Positions 1 to 7,739 of a stretch of DNA of 25,990 bases are shown piece after piece. The notes beneath the pieces were generated by a model. It had not been told where the DNA came from and did not search any database. It worked only from the letters and a program-made list of their open reading frames with translations. The first letter of the stretch is position 1; the number at the start of each line of letters is the position of its first letter. Source of the DNA: Pseudomonadota bacterium. GTDB taxonomy: Bacteria; Desulfobacterota; Syntrophobacteria; Syntrophobacterales; Syntrophobacteraceae. The stretch is taken from NCBI GenBank assembly GCA_023416335.1, contig JAEZHY010000252.1:1-25990 (forward strand). Direction: 5' to 3'. A program made the translations under genes and the position numbers.

Positions 1-122
1 CCCTTGTCCTTCTCGAACTTCACGACTCTTCCCTGATCGACTTTACCGTACTCACAGCCGACTATGAAAGCCAACGGAAGAATCAGCAGGATTGCGATTA
101 CAAACTTAGAGTACCTTACCAT
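1..122 (-). CDS. Lipoprotein, N-terminal part (cut by the window edge)
   Basis: The first 40 codons of a minus-strand gene run off the left edge. The ATG is at 122-120, and GGGGAG lies 7 nt upstream. The translation has a basic start (MVRYSK), a hydrophobic stretch and then FIVGC, which reads as a lipobox with Cys23 as the lipidated residue, so an outer- or inner-membrane lipoprotein is expected. After the Cys comes EYGKVDQGRVVKF. From memory this resembles the DUF4881 lipoproteins of Desulfovibrio-type bacteria, but too little is visible to be sure. It starts 41 bp after the TSUP carrier gene and is very likely the third gene of that operon. No function is known. Confidence 0.7.
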   Translation of the reverse strand, partial: MVRYSKFVIAILLILPLAFIVGCEYGKVDQGRVVKFEKDK

Positions 123-163
123 TATGCGTCTCCCCTTATTTGGATCTCAATCAGGATCGGGAA

Positions 164-1234
164 TCAACCAGCCTGCCCGGCAAGACCTGCTTTCCTTGCC
201 GCAACTTCCGCCTTTGCGCCTTGAACCATTTTAACGAAGATGTAAATGGCCAGCGAGCTTACGACAGCCAGAACGACAACCGTCGCAGCGTCATCGCAGA
301 AGCCCTTGATCGACGGTACGTAAGCAGGGATCAGCTTCAGCAAAACAGAGGCGGCACAACCGATTACTGCGCAGCCGAAAGCCACACGGATTCCGTATCC
401 CTTGATGTACTTCGTAGCAACCGTACCCACCTGAGCACCAACCGCGGCGCCGACCAGCATGATCAGTGCTGCAACCAGTTCCGTACGTCCTTTGTAGGTG
501 TAGGTAGCCGCACCGTAAAGGCCGGAAATCATAACTTCAAAAAGGTCCGATCCGACTGCGACGTGCGTCGGGCAGCCTACGATGTAGATGAGCGAAGGCA
601 TACGGATAAGACCGCCGCCGATACCGAGGATGCCTGCGAGCCAACCGGTCAAGAAGCTCACGCCGATGGGGAGCCATGCGGAGCAGTAAATACCGGCAAC
701 GTTCAGATGGATCATCGGGGGAATTTTGATTTTATGGAATGTCTTGTGCCATTCGAGACCCGTGGCCAGTTTGTCGAGTTCTTTTCCAGACCGCGCGGCT
801 TCTCTTTCCTTTGCCTTGCGTTTGGCAACATCGGCAAATACCATGTAGGTGATCAGGGCGAGCAGGACGATATAAAGCCAGCGGACCACCATTTCAACTC
901 GTCCGATCCTTTCAAGCCACATGATCATCTGTGCCCCGATTTCGAACCCGATGATCGTGCCGAACAGCATTATAAAACCGAGCTTGTAATCCACGTTCCC
1001 GAACTTGCCGTGCCGCATGGTGGAAATGAGAGATTTTCCGGCCATGTGCGCAATATCGGTACCGATTGCGAAGGCCATGGGGAAACCGAGAATGTTCAGA
1101 CCCGGGGTGACCATCCAGGCGCCGCCCATGCCGAAGAAGCCGCCTATGACACCAACACCGATTCCAAGTATGATCAGACCGGGCCAGAAGATCTTAACGC
1201 CTGCGATAGGCATCAGAATATATAACCAATCCAT
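164..1234 (-). CDS. TSUP (TauE/SafE) family membrane anion carrier
   Basis: A 356-residue inner-membrane protein with the two-fold repeat of the TauE/SafE family. The first half contains GGFFGMGGAW (31-40) followed by GTDIAHM. The second half contains the matching AGILGIGGGLIRMPS (200-214) followed by GSDLFEVM. A charged cytoplasmic loop (about 134-176) separates the halves, and about eight to nine hydrophobic segments are visible. Family members move sulfite, sulfonates, sulfoacetate or similar anions; the substrate here cannot be read from sequence. AGGAGG lies 6 nt before the ATG. The gene sits between a small exported membrane protein and a lipoprotein on the same strand, downstream of a sigma-54 promoter. 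In a sulfate reducer, sulfite or sulfate handling is a reasonable inference. Confidence 0.9.
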   Translation of the reverse strand: MDWLYILMPIAGVKIFWPGLIILGIGVGVIGGFFGMGGAWMVTPGLNILGFPMAFAIGTDIAHMAGKSLISTMRHGKFGNVDYKLGFIMLFGTIIGFEIGAQMIMWLERIGRVEMVVRWLYIVLLALITYMVFADVAKRKAKEREAARSGKELDKLATGLEWHKTFHKIKIPPMIHLNVAGIYCSAWLPIGVSFLTGWLAGILGIGGGLIRMPSLIYIVGCPTHVAVGSDLFEVMISGLYGAATYTYKGRTELVAALIMLVGAAVGAQVGTVATKYIKGYGIRVAFGCAVIGCAASVLLKLIPAYVPSIKGFCDDAATVVVLAVVSSLAIYIFVKMVQGAKAEVAARKAGLAGQAG

Positions 1235-1291
1235 GAAAAACCTCCTAAGCGATATAGATTATTGCCTGTCCAATTTTGTTCGGGACTGGTT

Positions 1292-1588
1292 TTAGTGTTC
1301 AGCCAGATCACGATGCTTCAGGTCAATGCCTATCCATGTCATTACGACGTCCGCAATGAGACCGAACATTACGCCCACGAGGGGGATGATGAGGACGGTA
1401 AGAAGGGTGAATTCCAGGTGGCTTTCATTGTACATGTTGCCCCACCAGGCCATGATGCCGTCGAGCTTTCTGGTATCTGATACAATCACCATATTTCCGA
1501 CGGGTCCGCCGCCGCCTGCGGAGGCCAGAGCGGGGAGAAGCAGGGATAGGATCGATGTGAAGCTGAACCATTTAAGAAACCGACTCAT
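1292..1588 (-). CDS. Small exported single-pass membrane protein, function unknown
   Basis: 98 residues when started at the ATG at 1588, which has GGAGG 8 nt upstream; the longer in-frame start at 1633 has no ribosome site. Residues 1-24 look like a signal peptide ending ALASA before a GGGG run. A second hydrophobic segment (about 58-84) would anchor the protein with its short C-terminal tail (DLKHRDLAEH) in the cytoplasm. The exported part contains MAWWGNMYNESH. It is the first gene after the sigma-54 promoter and lies 57 bp ahead of the TSUP carrier, so it may be an accessory subunit. I do not recognise a named family. Confidence 0.75.
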   Translation of the reverse strand: MSRFLKWFSFTSILSLLLPALASAGGGGPVGNMVIVSDTRKLDGIMAWWGNMYNESHLEFTLLTVLIIPLVGVMFGLIADVVMTWIGIDLKHRDLAEH

Positions 1589-1739
1589 TTGCATTACCTC
1601 CATCAGATAAAAGTTCAGTACGAAAATCAACAATTGCGTTTGTTACAAATCACCTCCTGTGTAAGAAATTTTTTACAGCTATGTTTTTTGATCGAACGCG
1701 ATCCCATGTCTTCTGATTCACAAGCTCGTAGCGACAATG

Positions 1740-1755
1740 AGCAATTTGCATGCCA
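1740..1755 (-). promoter_or_regulatory. Sigma-54 promoter of the TSUP operon
   Basis: Read on the minus strand the site is TGGCATGCAAATTGCT. It has GG and GC exactly 10 bases apart and differs from the TGGCACG-N4-TTGCW consensus only at TGGCAtG. The start of transcription would be near 1729, giving a leader of about 140 nt before the small membrane protein gene. Sigma-54 promoters need an AAA+ activator bound upstream; candidate sites are at 1857-1893. Confidence 0.75.
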
Positions 1756-1856
1756 TGCCACAAACCCGACCGGGTAATGATTTGTTTGTCTTTTCACCAC
1801 CTTGGTTTGAGCCTCACAAATTTGCCGGGCTGTTGCTCGGAAAACTGAAACTAATT

Positions 1857-1893
1857 TGCGACACTATGAAACCTGAATGTGACACTTTGAAAC
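1857..1893. promoter_or_regulatory. Tandem pair of activator-like sites (UAS)
   Basis: Two copies of a 16-bp element, TGCGACACTATGAAAC (1857-1872) and TGTGACACTTTGAAAC (1878-1893), repeat with a 21-bp period, two helical turns. Each is an imperfect dyad of the form TGYGACA-N3-TGAAACM. They lie about 130-165 bp upstream of the start expected from the sigma-54 promoter, the usual place for an NtrC-family activator. Which regulator binds is not shown; the one at 4947-6362 is the nearest candidate. Confidence 0.55.
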
Positions 1894-1943
1894 AAAGACG
1901 AGGTTAATTCAGCATTTTGAGAAGCGGTGTCGTTGAATACAAA

Positions 1944-1973
1944 GGGAGACACGCAGGAATGCGTGTCTTTTCC
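1944..1973 (-). terminator. Hairpin terminator after the degenerate receiver gene
   Basis: GACACGC (1948-1954) and GCGTGTC (1961-1967) form a perfect 7-bp stem with a 6-nt loop. A T run follows on the plus strand (TTTT) and a weaker one (TCCCTTT) on the minus strand. It starts about 12 bp past the stop codon of the minus-strand receiver and separates that unit from the sigma-54 control region. Confidence 0.6.
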
Positions 1974-1984
1974 CAGTGAAGAAT

Positions 1985-2383
1985 TCAACTCTCTTGCGGC
2001 AGGGAGTTCCGGGAAAAATCGTCGATGAGCTTTCGGAGCGAGTTGACCATGATCGGCTTGATAAAATAGCCTGTGGCGCCCATTTCAAGGGCTTTCTTCA
2101 CGTGGTCTTTCTGATTGAGATACGCATCCACTATTACTTCCGTCTTACAATCCATGCTTCGAATTGCCTCAAGAAGGAGGAAATGGTCCTGCTGAAGGGT
2201 TGAGAAATCTGCCAGCAAAAAGCTGAACGGAATCTCGGAAAGGAGAGTGCCGGCTTCCTGCGGAGTCTGTACCCAGTAGCATTTGCAGCTTTGGGCGTGT
2301 GTTTCCAGGGCACGCGAAAAAAGCTCTGCGGTGTCCCTTTCCGGATCCAATATCAGTATATTCTTGCGATTCTTATCATCCAT
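1985..2383 (-). CDS. Stand-alone receiver domain, degenerate active site
   Basis: 132 residues from the ATG at 2383 (GGAG 9 nt upstream); a start at 2425 would add 14 residues but lacks a ribosome site. The whole protein is one CheY-like domain with no output domain. Asp59 (in LLADFS) is at the phospho-acceptor position and Lys109 (FIKPI) is kept. The usual acidic pair is D13-P14, so one acid is lost, and the Thr/Ser switch position is Asp86 (EVIVDAY). Phosphorylation may therefore be weak, or the domain may signal by binding alone. It follows the kinase at 2567-4810 on the same strand, so that kinase is its likely partner, although a 183-bp gap containing an inverted repeat separates them. 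Confidence 0.8.
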   Translation of the reverse strand: MDDKNRKNILILDPERDTAELFSRALETHAQSCKCYWVQTPQEAGTLLSEIPFSFLLADFSTLQQDHFLLLEAIRSMDCKTEVIVDAYLNQKDHVKKALEMGATGYFIKPIMVNSLRKLIDDFSRNSLPQES

Positions 2384-2447
2384 CCTTTGATGCTCCGTCC
2401 CGAGCCACTCTAGAGCATGCGGCATTACAATCGTGATCGATTACCGT

Positions 2448-2495
2448 GAAGAGTCAAAAGCCGTTGCAGAAGGCCAAAAACCCCAAAGACTCTTC
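2448..2495. repeat. Inverted repeat between kinase and receiver genes
   Basis: Perfect 8-bp arms GAAGAGTC (2448-2455) and GACTCTTC (2488-2495) flank 32 bp, in the gap between the kinase stop and the receiver start. No T run follows on the minus strand, so it is not a clear terminator. It could be an operator or an RNA hairpin that adjusts receiver expression relative to the kinase. Confidence 0.4.
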
Positions 2496-2566
2496 AATCG
2501 ACCAGGAACATGATACAAAGTCCATGCCAGGATGGAATCTACTGTTACATGCCGATGGACAGGTTC

Positions 2567-4810
2567 TCAGGAACCCCTCGAATCGTCCTGCATTTCCCTG
2601 CAGACGGGCAACATGATTTTAAAGGTGGTACCAGAGATGTTTGGAGCTTCTTCTTCGCTGACGCTTTCACATTCTATCGTGCCGCCGAACTTCGTGATTA
2701 TCCCGTAGCTGACCGATAGTCCGAGTCCGGTACCTTCGCCGACTTTTTTCGTCGTAAAGAACGGATCGAAAATCTTGCTCAGGTATTCGCGCTTTATGCC
2801 GCAGCCGGTGTCGGAGACGGTTACCTCCACGGTTTCCCGCAACGTGGTGCTCATGCGGGATACGATAGTGAGAACACCTTTTCCGTTCATCGCCTGGACG
2901 CCGTTATTGATCAGATTGAGAAAAACCTGCTGGAGACCTCTGGAATCCCCGCGCACCAGGGGCAAATCCTCGGCAAGTGAAATCACAACCCTGATGTTGT
3001 TCATGTCCAGCGTATGCTGCACAACCGAGACGATGGAATCGATATTTTCGTTCAGTTTGCAGCATGTCTCGCTTTCCTCACTTATTCGCGCAAAACTCAG
3101 CAGCCTTTCAACGATGCTTTTGCAGTGCAGACCGTGCCGCTCTATCGTTTTCAGGTCATTATGTTCCATAGTCCCGGGTTCGATCTTTTCGAGCAGGAGG
3201 TCACAGAACCCGAGCATGATCCCGATGGGATTGTTGATTTCATGTGCGACTCCGGCGGCCATGGTCCCGAGTGAAGCAAGTTTTTCCGTATTGATCAACT
3301 GCCGCTCGATATTCTTTCTTTCCGTAATATCCCTGGCAATGCCGAGCGCGATATCGGCACCGCCATCTCCCTTCATCGGGATGTATTGAATGTTGAACCA
3401 GAAGTTGCCGGCCGGAACGCTCAGGAGCGCCTCTATTTTCTGGCCTTTGCCGGTCTTACCCGCTTCTCGGATGCAATCGAGCTGCTCATAGACCTGTTCA
3501 CGGGGCAAAAATCGATAGAGGCTCTGCCCGTTCAACCCTCCGGGTCCCCCGCGGAAAAGTCTTGCCATATGCTGATTGGAAGTGAGGATCACTCCGTTCC
3601 CATCTATCGTAAAAATGAGATCCTCAGCGCTCTCGACAAGGGAGCGGTACATCATCTCGGAGCGTTCCAGTTCGTCGGCATACTTTCGAATATCATCGGT
3701 TTTCAGAGCCACCTCGTGCTCGAGGAGCGTGGACCATCGCAATTCATAAAGAACAACGACGAGACTTCCCATGCAGATTATAACGACTACAAGGGCCTGC
3801 AGCAGGAACTGCCGGGTATACACGGCATCGATGACCGATTCGACTTCCGACACGGGTGCAACCACAGCCACGGACCATGTGTAGTTGACGTACGGCCCCT
3901 GGATGCGCACCGGGGTGAATGCAATCAGTTTTTCCATCGTCTCGATTACGTCCCTGTGCCAGCCCGATATGTACGACCCCGTACCCTCCCGGCCCCGCAA
4001 CATCTCTTCCCGCTGGATTTCGTTGATTTTGGCAAAGTTGAGCTTCGGATTTCTATTGGACCGGGCATCGAAGGCATTTTCACCGATAAAAGAGGCCTCG
4101 GGATGGTAAATGAAATTGCCGTACGTATCCAGCACCCAGGCATACCCGGTCTTGCCGGAGCGGATGGAAGGCATGATGTCCTGGAACAAATGAGACATAT
4201 TGAGAGTCAATCGGAGATAGCCGGAAAAGCCCCGCGATGGGTGAGGATGAGCCGAATTGGACGCTTCCTCGTAGGTGGGCGTGATCAGGTCGAATACAAG
4301 AGTCCCTTTCTCTTTGGATGGCTCTTTGGGGCGCAACGGCGTTCCCATTGTCTTTCCACGATTGACCGGATCTGAGGCCCAGGAGAGATAGGCCCCCGCT
4401 TCCTGCTGCACTATCCCCTGATTGCGGATTCCAATCCCCTGTTCGCTCGCAGTCAAAATGGTCGTTCCTTCACGGTCTACTCTGCGTATGGATACGATGT
4501 TGTTGCTGTTCAGGACGGGCAGTGTCGAAAGGAGCAGGACCTCGTAGCTGTCCGGATCGCAATACTGTATGGCCGGAAGTGAATTTAAAAGAAGCAGGTC
4601 GGCAATGGTGTCGTTTATGTTGGCTTCGATTCTCTGGGCAGTCATCTTTGCGAGCACCAGTTGTTGCTCGTTGAACTGGTCTCTCAAAACGTCTTTCATG
4701 TACCTTGCGGTGGAAATGGCCAGCCAGGAGGCGCCGGCGACGAGAACGAGCGTGATGATTCCAAGCACTCTCAAGATTTTCGGACGGTCTATCCGTGATT
4801 TCTGTCCCAC
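2567..4810 (-). CDS. Membrane histidine kinase with double-cache sensor and PAS domain
   Basis: 747 residues starting at a GTG, with AGG 8 nt upstream. A membrane segment at 14-33 and another at about 334-355 enclose a roughly 300-residue periplasmic part of the double-cache type, expected to bind a small ligand. A PAS domain follows (about 385-500), then HisKA with phospho-acceptor His523 in LGTMAAGVAHEINNP. The ATPase domain has the N box (NLINNGVQAM, 632-641), DTGCGI (667-672), FDPFFTTK (681-688) and GTGLGLSV (693-700). All catalytic motifs are intact. It is transcribed divergently from the NtrC-type regulator at 4947, 136 bp away, so that regulator and the downstream receiver at 1985 are both possible partners. 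Confidence 0.92.
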   Translation of the reverse strand: MGQKSRIDRPKILRVLGIITLVLVAGASWLAISTARYMKDVLRDQFNEQQLVLAKMTAQRIEANINDTIADLLLLNSLPAIQYCDPDSYEVLLLSTLPVLNSNNIVSIRRVDREGTTILTASEQGIGIRNQGIVQQEAGAYLSWASDPVNRGKTMGTPLRPKEPSKEKGTLVFDLITPTYEEASNSAHPHPSRGFSGYLRLTLNMSHLFQDIMPSIRSGKTGYAWVLDTYGNFIYHPEASFIGENAFDARSNRNPKLNFAKINEIQREEMLRGREGTGSYISGWHRDVIETMEKLIAFTPVRIQGPYVNYTWSVAVVAPVSEVESVIDAVYTRQFLLQALVVVIICMGSLVVVLYELRWSTLLEHEVALKTDDIRKYADELERSEMMYRSLVESAEDLIFTIDGNGVILTSNQHMARLFRGGPGGLNGQSLYRFLPREQVYEQLDCIREAGKTGKGQKIEALLSVPAGNFWFNIQYIPMKGDGGADIALGIARDITERKNIERQLINTEKLASLGTMAAGVAHEINNPIGIMLGFCDLLLEKIEPGTMEHNDLKTIERHGLHCKSIVERLLSFARISEESETCCKLNENIDSIVSVVQHTLDMNNIRVVISLAEDLPLVRGDSRGLQQVFLNLINNGVQAMNGKGVLTIVSRMSTTLRETVEVTVSDTGCGIKREYLSKIFDPFFTTKKVGEGTGLGLSVSYGIITKFGGTIECESVSEEEAPNISGTTFKIMLPVCREMQDDSRGS

Positions 4811-4882
4811 TTTTGCAACCTGCCGTGAAAGTTCAAATCAGTGTGCGGTAAACTGAAACTTTTAAATGACATTTTGATTGAC

Positions 4883-4892
4883 TTGACGTCAA
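4883..4892. promoter_or_regulatory. Palindrome between the divergent kinase and NtrC-type genes
   Basis: TTGACGTCAA is a perfect 10-bp palindrome in the 136-bp space between the starts at 4810 and 4947. Its position suits an operator acting on one or both genes. No convincing -10/-35 pair was found around it, and a 10-bp palindrome can occur by chance. Confidence 0.3.
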
Positions 4893-4946
4893 CAACAGAG
4901 TGAAAATCACCTCTAATGTTAACTCCAGGATAAAGGAACGACCCGC

Positions 4947-6362
4947 ATGTCTGCAATTCTGGTTATCGACGACGAGCAGGATATGCTCGCTCTTCTCCGC
5001 AGAATTATATCGGATAAGACCTCTTATGAAGTGAGCGTCCTCGACGACCCGCTCAAACTGACCAGTTTACTCCAGACGCGGACATTCGACGTCGTTCTGA
5101 CCGATCTCAAGATGCCGGGAAAAAGCGGAATACAGGTTCTCGAAGAGATCAAGCAGAAGAGCCCTCAAACTGCCGTTGTCATAATGACGGCCTACGGCAC
5201 AATCGACTCTGCGCTGGATGCAACCCGAAAGGGTGCTTTCGATTACATTACGAAGCCGTTCCGAAAGGAAAGAATTCTACGCGTGATCGAACAGGCACTA
5301 AATTGGCAACAGCTCCAGAATGAGAATATCTATCTTAGGCAAAAACTGGAAGAGAAATCGATATTCCCCACCCTGGTCGGATCGAGTCCGGCGATGCGCT
5401 CCCTGCTCACCCAGATAGAAAAAGTGGCGAAAACTTCCGCCACGGTGCTGATTACCGGGGAAAGCGGCACCGGCAAAGAACTGGTCGCACGCGCCGTTCA
5501 TTCCCACAGCTTGAGAAAAGACAAGCTCTTTATTCCGATCGACTGCAGCACCATCCCAGAATCAATCATCGAGAGCGAACTTTTCGGGCACATCAGGGGT
5601 TCGTTCACCGGGGCAATAAAGGACAAGAAGGGGCTGGTTGAAGAAGCCAACCACGGGACACTATTCCTCGACGAGATAGGGGACCTGAATCCGGCCATGC
5701 AGGTGAAACTTCTCCGACTCCTGCAGGAAGGTGAATTCAAAGTGGTCGGCTCCAATACTATCCGCAAGGTCGATATTCGTTTCCTGGCTGCAACCAATCA
5801 GAATTTGAAAGAAAAGATAAAACGGGGCGAGTTCAGGGAAGACCTCTTCTATCGCCTGAATGTCATAAACATTCAACTCCCGCCGCTCAGGGATAGAAGG
5901 GAAGATATCACTCTCCTGCTGGCCCATTTTCTGGATAAGTACAACAAACTGCACGGCAAAGCCGTCAAACGAATCTCGGAAGGCGCGATGGCCTATATTC
6001 ACGGAAGGGAGTGGCCGGGAAATGTTCGAGAATTGGAGAACGTTACCGAAAGAGCCGTAATAATGGCTTCCGCTGATGTTCTGGAGATCGGAGATCTCGG
6101 GTTTCAGGAGCCGGTATGTCAGCCGGTTGCGCCCGTGGAGGGCGGCGACGGAGAGGATCTTTTCGCGCTTCCCTTCAAGGAAGCCAAAAACATACTTCTT
6201 GAAAATTTTCAGGCTCAGTATATCTCGAAAGTGCTCACCCGCAACGAAGGTAATGTGTCTCAGGCGGCAAAGCAATCAGGACTGAAGAGGCAATATCTCC
6301 ACAGGCTGATGCGGGAAACGAACCTGGACTCGAAAGCGTTCAAGAAGCATCAGTCGGACTAG
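4947..6362 (+). CDS. NtrC-family sigma-54 activating response regulator
   Basis: 471 residues with three domains in the usual order. The receiver (1-118) has acidic D8-D9, phospho-acceptor Asp53 (LTDLKMPG), Thr81 and Lys103. The AAA+ domain (about 142-375) has Walker A GESGTGKE (171-178), Walker B GTLFLDEIGD (237-246) and an arginine-finger region (FREDLFYRLN). The C-terminal Fis-type helix-turn-helix (about 433-457) contains NVSQAAKQSGLKRQYLHRLM. The sigma-54-contacting loop reads GSFTGA (218-223) instead of the usual GAFTGA, keeping the key Phe and Thr. It is the only DNA-binding output in the signalling block and lies about 3 kb from a sigma-54 promoter. Its last 23 bp overlap the convergent receiver gene. 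Confidence 0.95.
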   Translation: MSAILVIDDEQDMLALLRRIISDKTSYEVSVLDDPLKLTSLLQTRTFDVVLTDLKMPGKSGIQVLEEIKQKSPQTAVVIMTAYGTIDSALDATRKGAFDYITKPFRKERILRVIEQALNWQQLQNENIYLRQKLEEKSIFPTLVGSSPAMRSLLTQIEKVAKTSATVLITGESGTGKELVARAVHSHSLRKDKLFIPIDCSTIPESIIESELFGHIRGSFTGAIKDKKGLVEEANHGTLFLDEIGDLNPAMQVKLLRLLQEGEFKVVGSNTIRKVDIRFLAATNQNLKEKIKRGEFREDLFYRLNVINIQLPPLRDRREDITLLLAHFLDKYNKLHGKAVKRISEGAMAYIHGREWPGNVRELENVTERAVIMASADVLEIGDLGFQEPVCQPVAPVEGGDGEDLFALPFKEAKNILLENFQAQYISKVLTRNEGNVSQAAKQSGLKRQYLHRLMRETNLDSKAFKKHQSD

Positions 6363-6753
6363 CCTGGGATTTTCGCTTTGCTCTGGCCAGTTTCCTTTCC
6401 CAGGCCGATTCTATCTTGCCCACGAGTTCGTCTATCGGACACGGCTTCAACAGATATTCAAATCCGCCAAGTTTCATAATTTCCACCGCCGCGTCCACGG
6501 ATGCGTGTCCGGTGAGGATTATCACCTCGATTTCCGGATACTCCTTCTTGATTCCGGCCAGGGCTTCGATACCGCTCATTTCGGGCATCTTGACGTCCAG
6601 AAGGACAACGTCATACGAATCCCGGGCAATTTCCGAAAACGCATCGGCCGCACTGCCCACCTCGGAAGCATCGATTCCCTTCACGGTCAGCAGCTTGCGC
6701 AAAGTTGTCCGGAATCGCTCCTCATCGTCGACAATGAGTACTTTCGGTTTCAT
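6340..6753 (-). CDS. Stand-alone response regulator receiver (CheY-like)
   Basis: 137 residues, one receiver domain and a short basic tail (KLARAKRKSQ). Active-site residues are complete: D9-D10-E11, Asp53 (LLDVKMPEMSG), Thr81 (IILTGHAS) and Lys103 (LLKPCP). There is no output domain, so it must pass phosphate or a conformational signal to another protein. Its start overlaps the end of the kinase at 6750-7691 by 4 nt (ATGA), which implies translational coupling and cognate pairing. Its 3' end overlaps the convergent NtrC-type gene by 23 bp, with no terminator between. It closely resembles the receiver at 7740-8162 (shared EVIILTGHASV and ERK near the end), as if the pair had duplicated. Confidence 0.9.
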   Translation of the reverse strand: MKPKVLIVDDEERFRTTLRKLLTVKGIDASEVGSAADAFSEIARDSYDVVLLDVKMPEMSGIEALAGIKKEYPEIEVIILTGHASVDAAVEIMKLGGFEYLLKPCPIDELVGKIESAWERKLARAKRKSQASPTDAS

Positions 6754-7691
6754 ATCGCACTCTCTTTTCCCTGTGAAGTGAAGAGAAAGGGGAGACGTAC
6801 GGCAAAGACGGCGCCCTTTCCCGGTTCACTTTCGACCGTTATTCTCCCCCCGAGCCTGACTATGATCCCGTGGCAGATTGAAAGGCCAAGCCCAGTACCT
6901 TTTCCAGGGGGTTTGGTCGTAAAAAAGGGATCGAATATTTTTGTCAGATCTTTCTCCTGTATGCCGCACCCGGTATCGCTGATTACGATTTCGATCCAAC
7001 CGTTCTCGGGGATTCGCGTCTTTATGCTGATTGTTCCATCCCGTCCGATTGCATAGGCAGCATTGTTCAGCAGGTTCAACAAAACCTGACGCAAAAGAGG
7101 AGGATCGGTGAGCACGGGCGGCAAGTCCTTCCGATAGTTCCTGGCTATTCCGATACCCTTTTGCGTTGCTTCCCTTTCAACAAGTCTGGCCATGTCCTCA
7201 ATTATCTTGTTGATGTCGGCGGCCTGGATCAGGGGCTCCTTCTTGCGCGCGAAGTCCAGCAGTTTATGGGTGATCTCCCGGCAGCGTTCCATCTGGTTCG
7301 CGATTTCCCTGAGCGAATCCTTGAGTTCTCCAAAACTCTTTGTATCGTTCTTCTCATCTTGCACCTGGTACCGTGCCCATTCAATCTCCTGGGCGATAAT
7401 CGCAAGCGGATTATTGATCTCGTGGGCAATGCCCGCGGATAGTTCGCCGATCGAGGCAAGCTTCTGCGATTGAATGAGTTGTTCGTCGAGAAAGCATTTC
7501 TGCTCCCTGGCACGGGCAACCTGATGAGAGAGGGTCCAGACGGAAACGGAGCTGAAAAATCCGACGGCAAGTACCGCCAAAGCTGAAACGGCCCCGTCGA
7601 TAATCCAGAGCGGAACAGCGATCAGCACGACCAATACTGGAAGAGCAATAAGATGTGTTCGCGGTCCGGAGATTAATTGAGTAGCAGTCAT
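6750..7691 (-). CDS. Histidine kinase with a membrane hairpin and no periplasmic sensor
   Basis: 313 residues. Two membrane segments (about 14-31 and 34-54) are joined by a very short turn, so there is almost nothing outside the membrane. HisKA follows with His90 in LASIGELSAGIAHEINNP. The ATPase domain shows NLLNNAAYAI (206-215), DTGCGI (239-244), FDPFFTTK (253-260) and GTGLGLSI (265-272). With no sensor domain it may respond to membrane state, to the neighbouring cache kinase or to a separate binding protein. It lies 48 bp after the receiver at 7740 and overlaps the next receiver by 4 nt. The ribosome site (GGGA) is weak. Confidence 0.9.
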   Translation of the reverse strand: MTATQLISGPRTHLIALPVLVVLIAVPLWIIDGAVSALAVLAVGFFSSVSVWTLSHQVARAREQKCFLDEQLIQSQKLASIGELSAGIAHEINNPLAIIAQEIEWARYQVQDEKNDTKSFGELKDSLREIANQMERCREITHKLLDFARKKEPLIQAADINKIIEDMARLVEREATQKGIGIARNYRKDLPPVLTDPPLLRQVLLNLLNNAAYAIGRDGTISIKTRIPENGWIEIVISDTGCGIQEKDLTKIFDPFFTTKPPGKGTGLGLSICHGIIVRLGGRITVESEPGKGAVFAVRLPFLFTSQGKESAI

Positions 7692-7739
7692 ATTTTCTGT
7701 TTCCCAGTCAACGGTGACCGGTAGTGAATTCCGGAACCT

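Larger units (their letters stand above)
1589..1984. other. Intergenic control region (396 bp), no gene seen
   Basis: The space between the first gene of the TSUP operon and the end of the receiver gene at 1985 is richer in A/T than its surroundings and has no credible coding region. It holds the sigma-54 promoter, the tandem sites and a hairpin terminator, all listed separately. Confidence 0.7.

Noticed and set aside
140..1225. 361-codon plus-strand open frame opposite the TSUP gene
   Set aside because: It has a polar, low-conservation composition with no domain, and lies fully antisense to a convincing membrane carrier. It arises from codon bias on the opposite strand.
3386..4375. 329-codon plus-strand open frame opposite the cache/PAS kinase
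   Set aside because: It has no ribosome site and no motif; the opposing frame has all kinase motifs in order.
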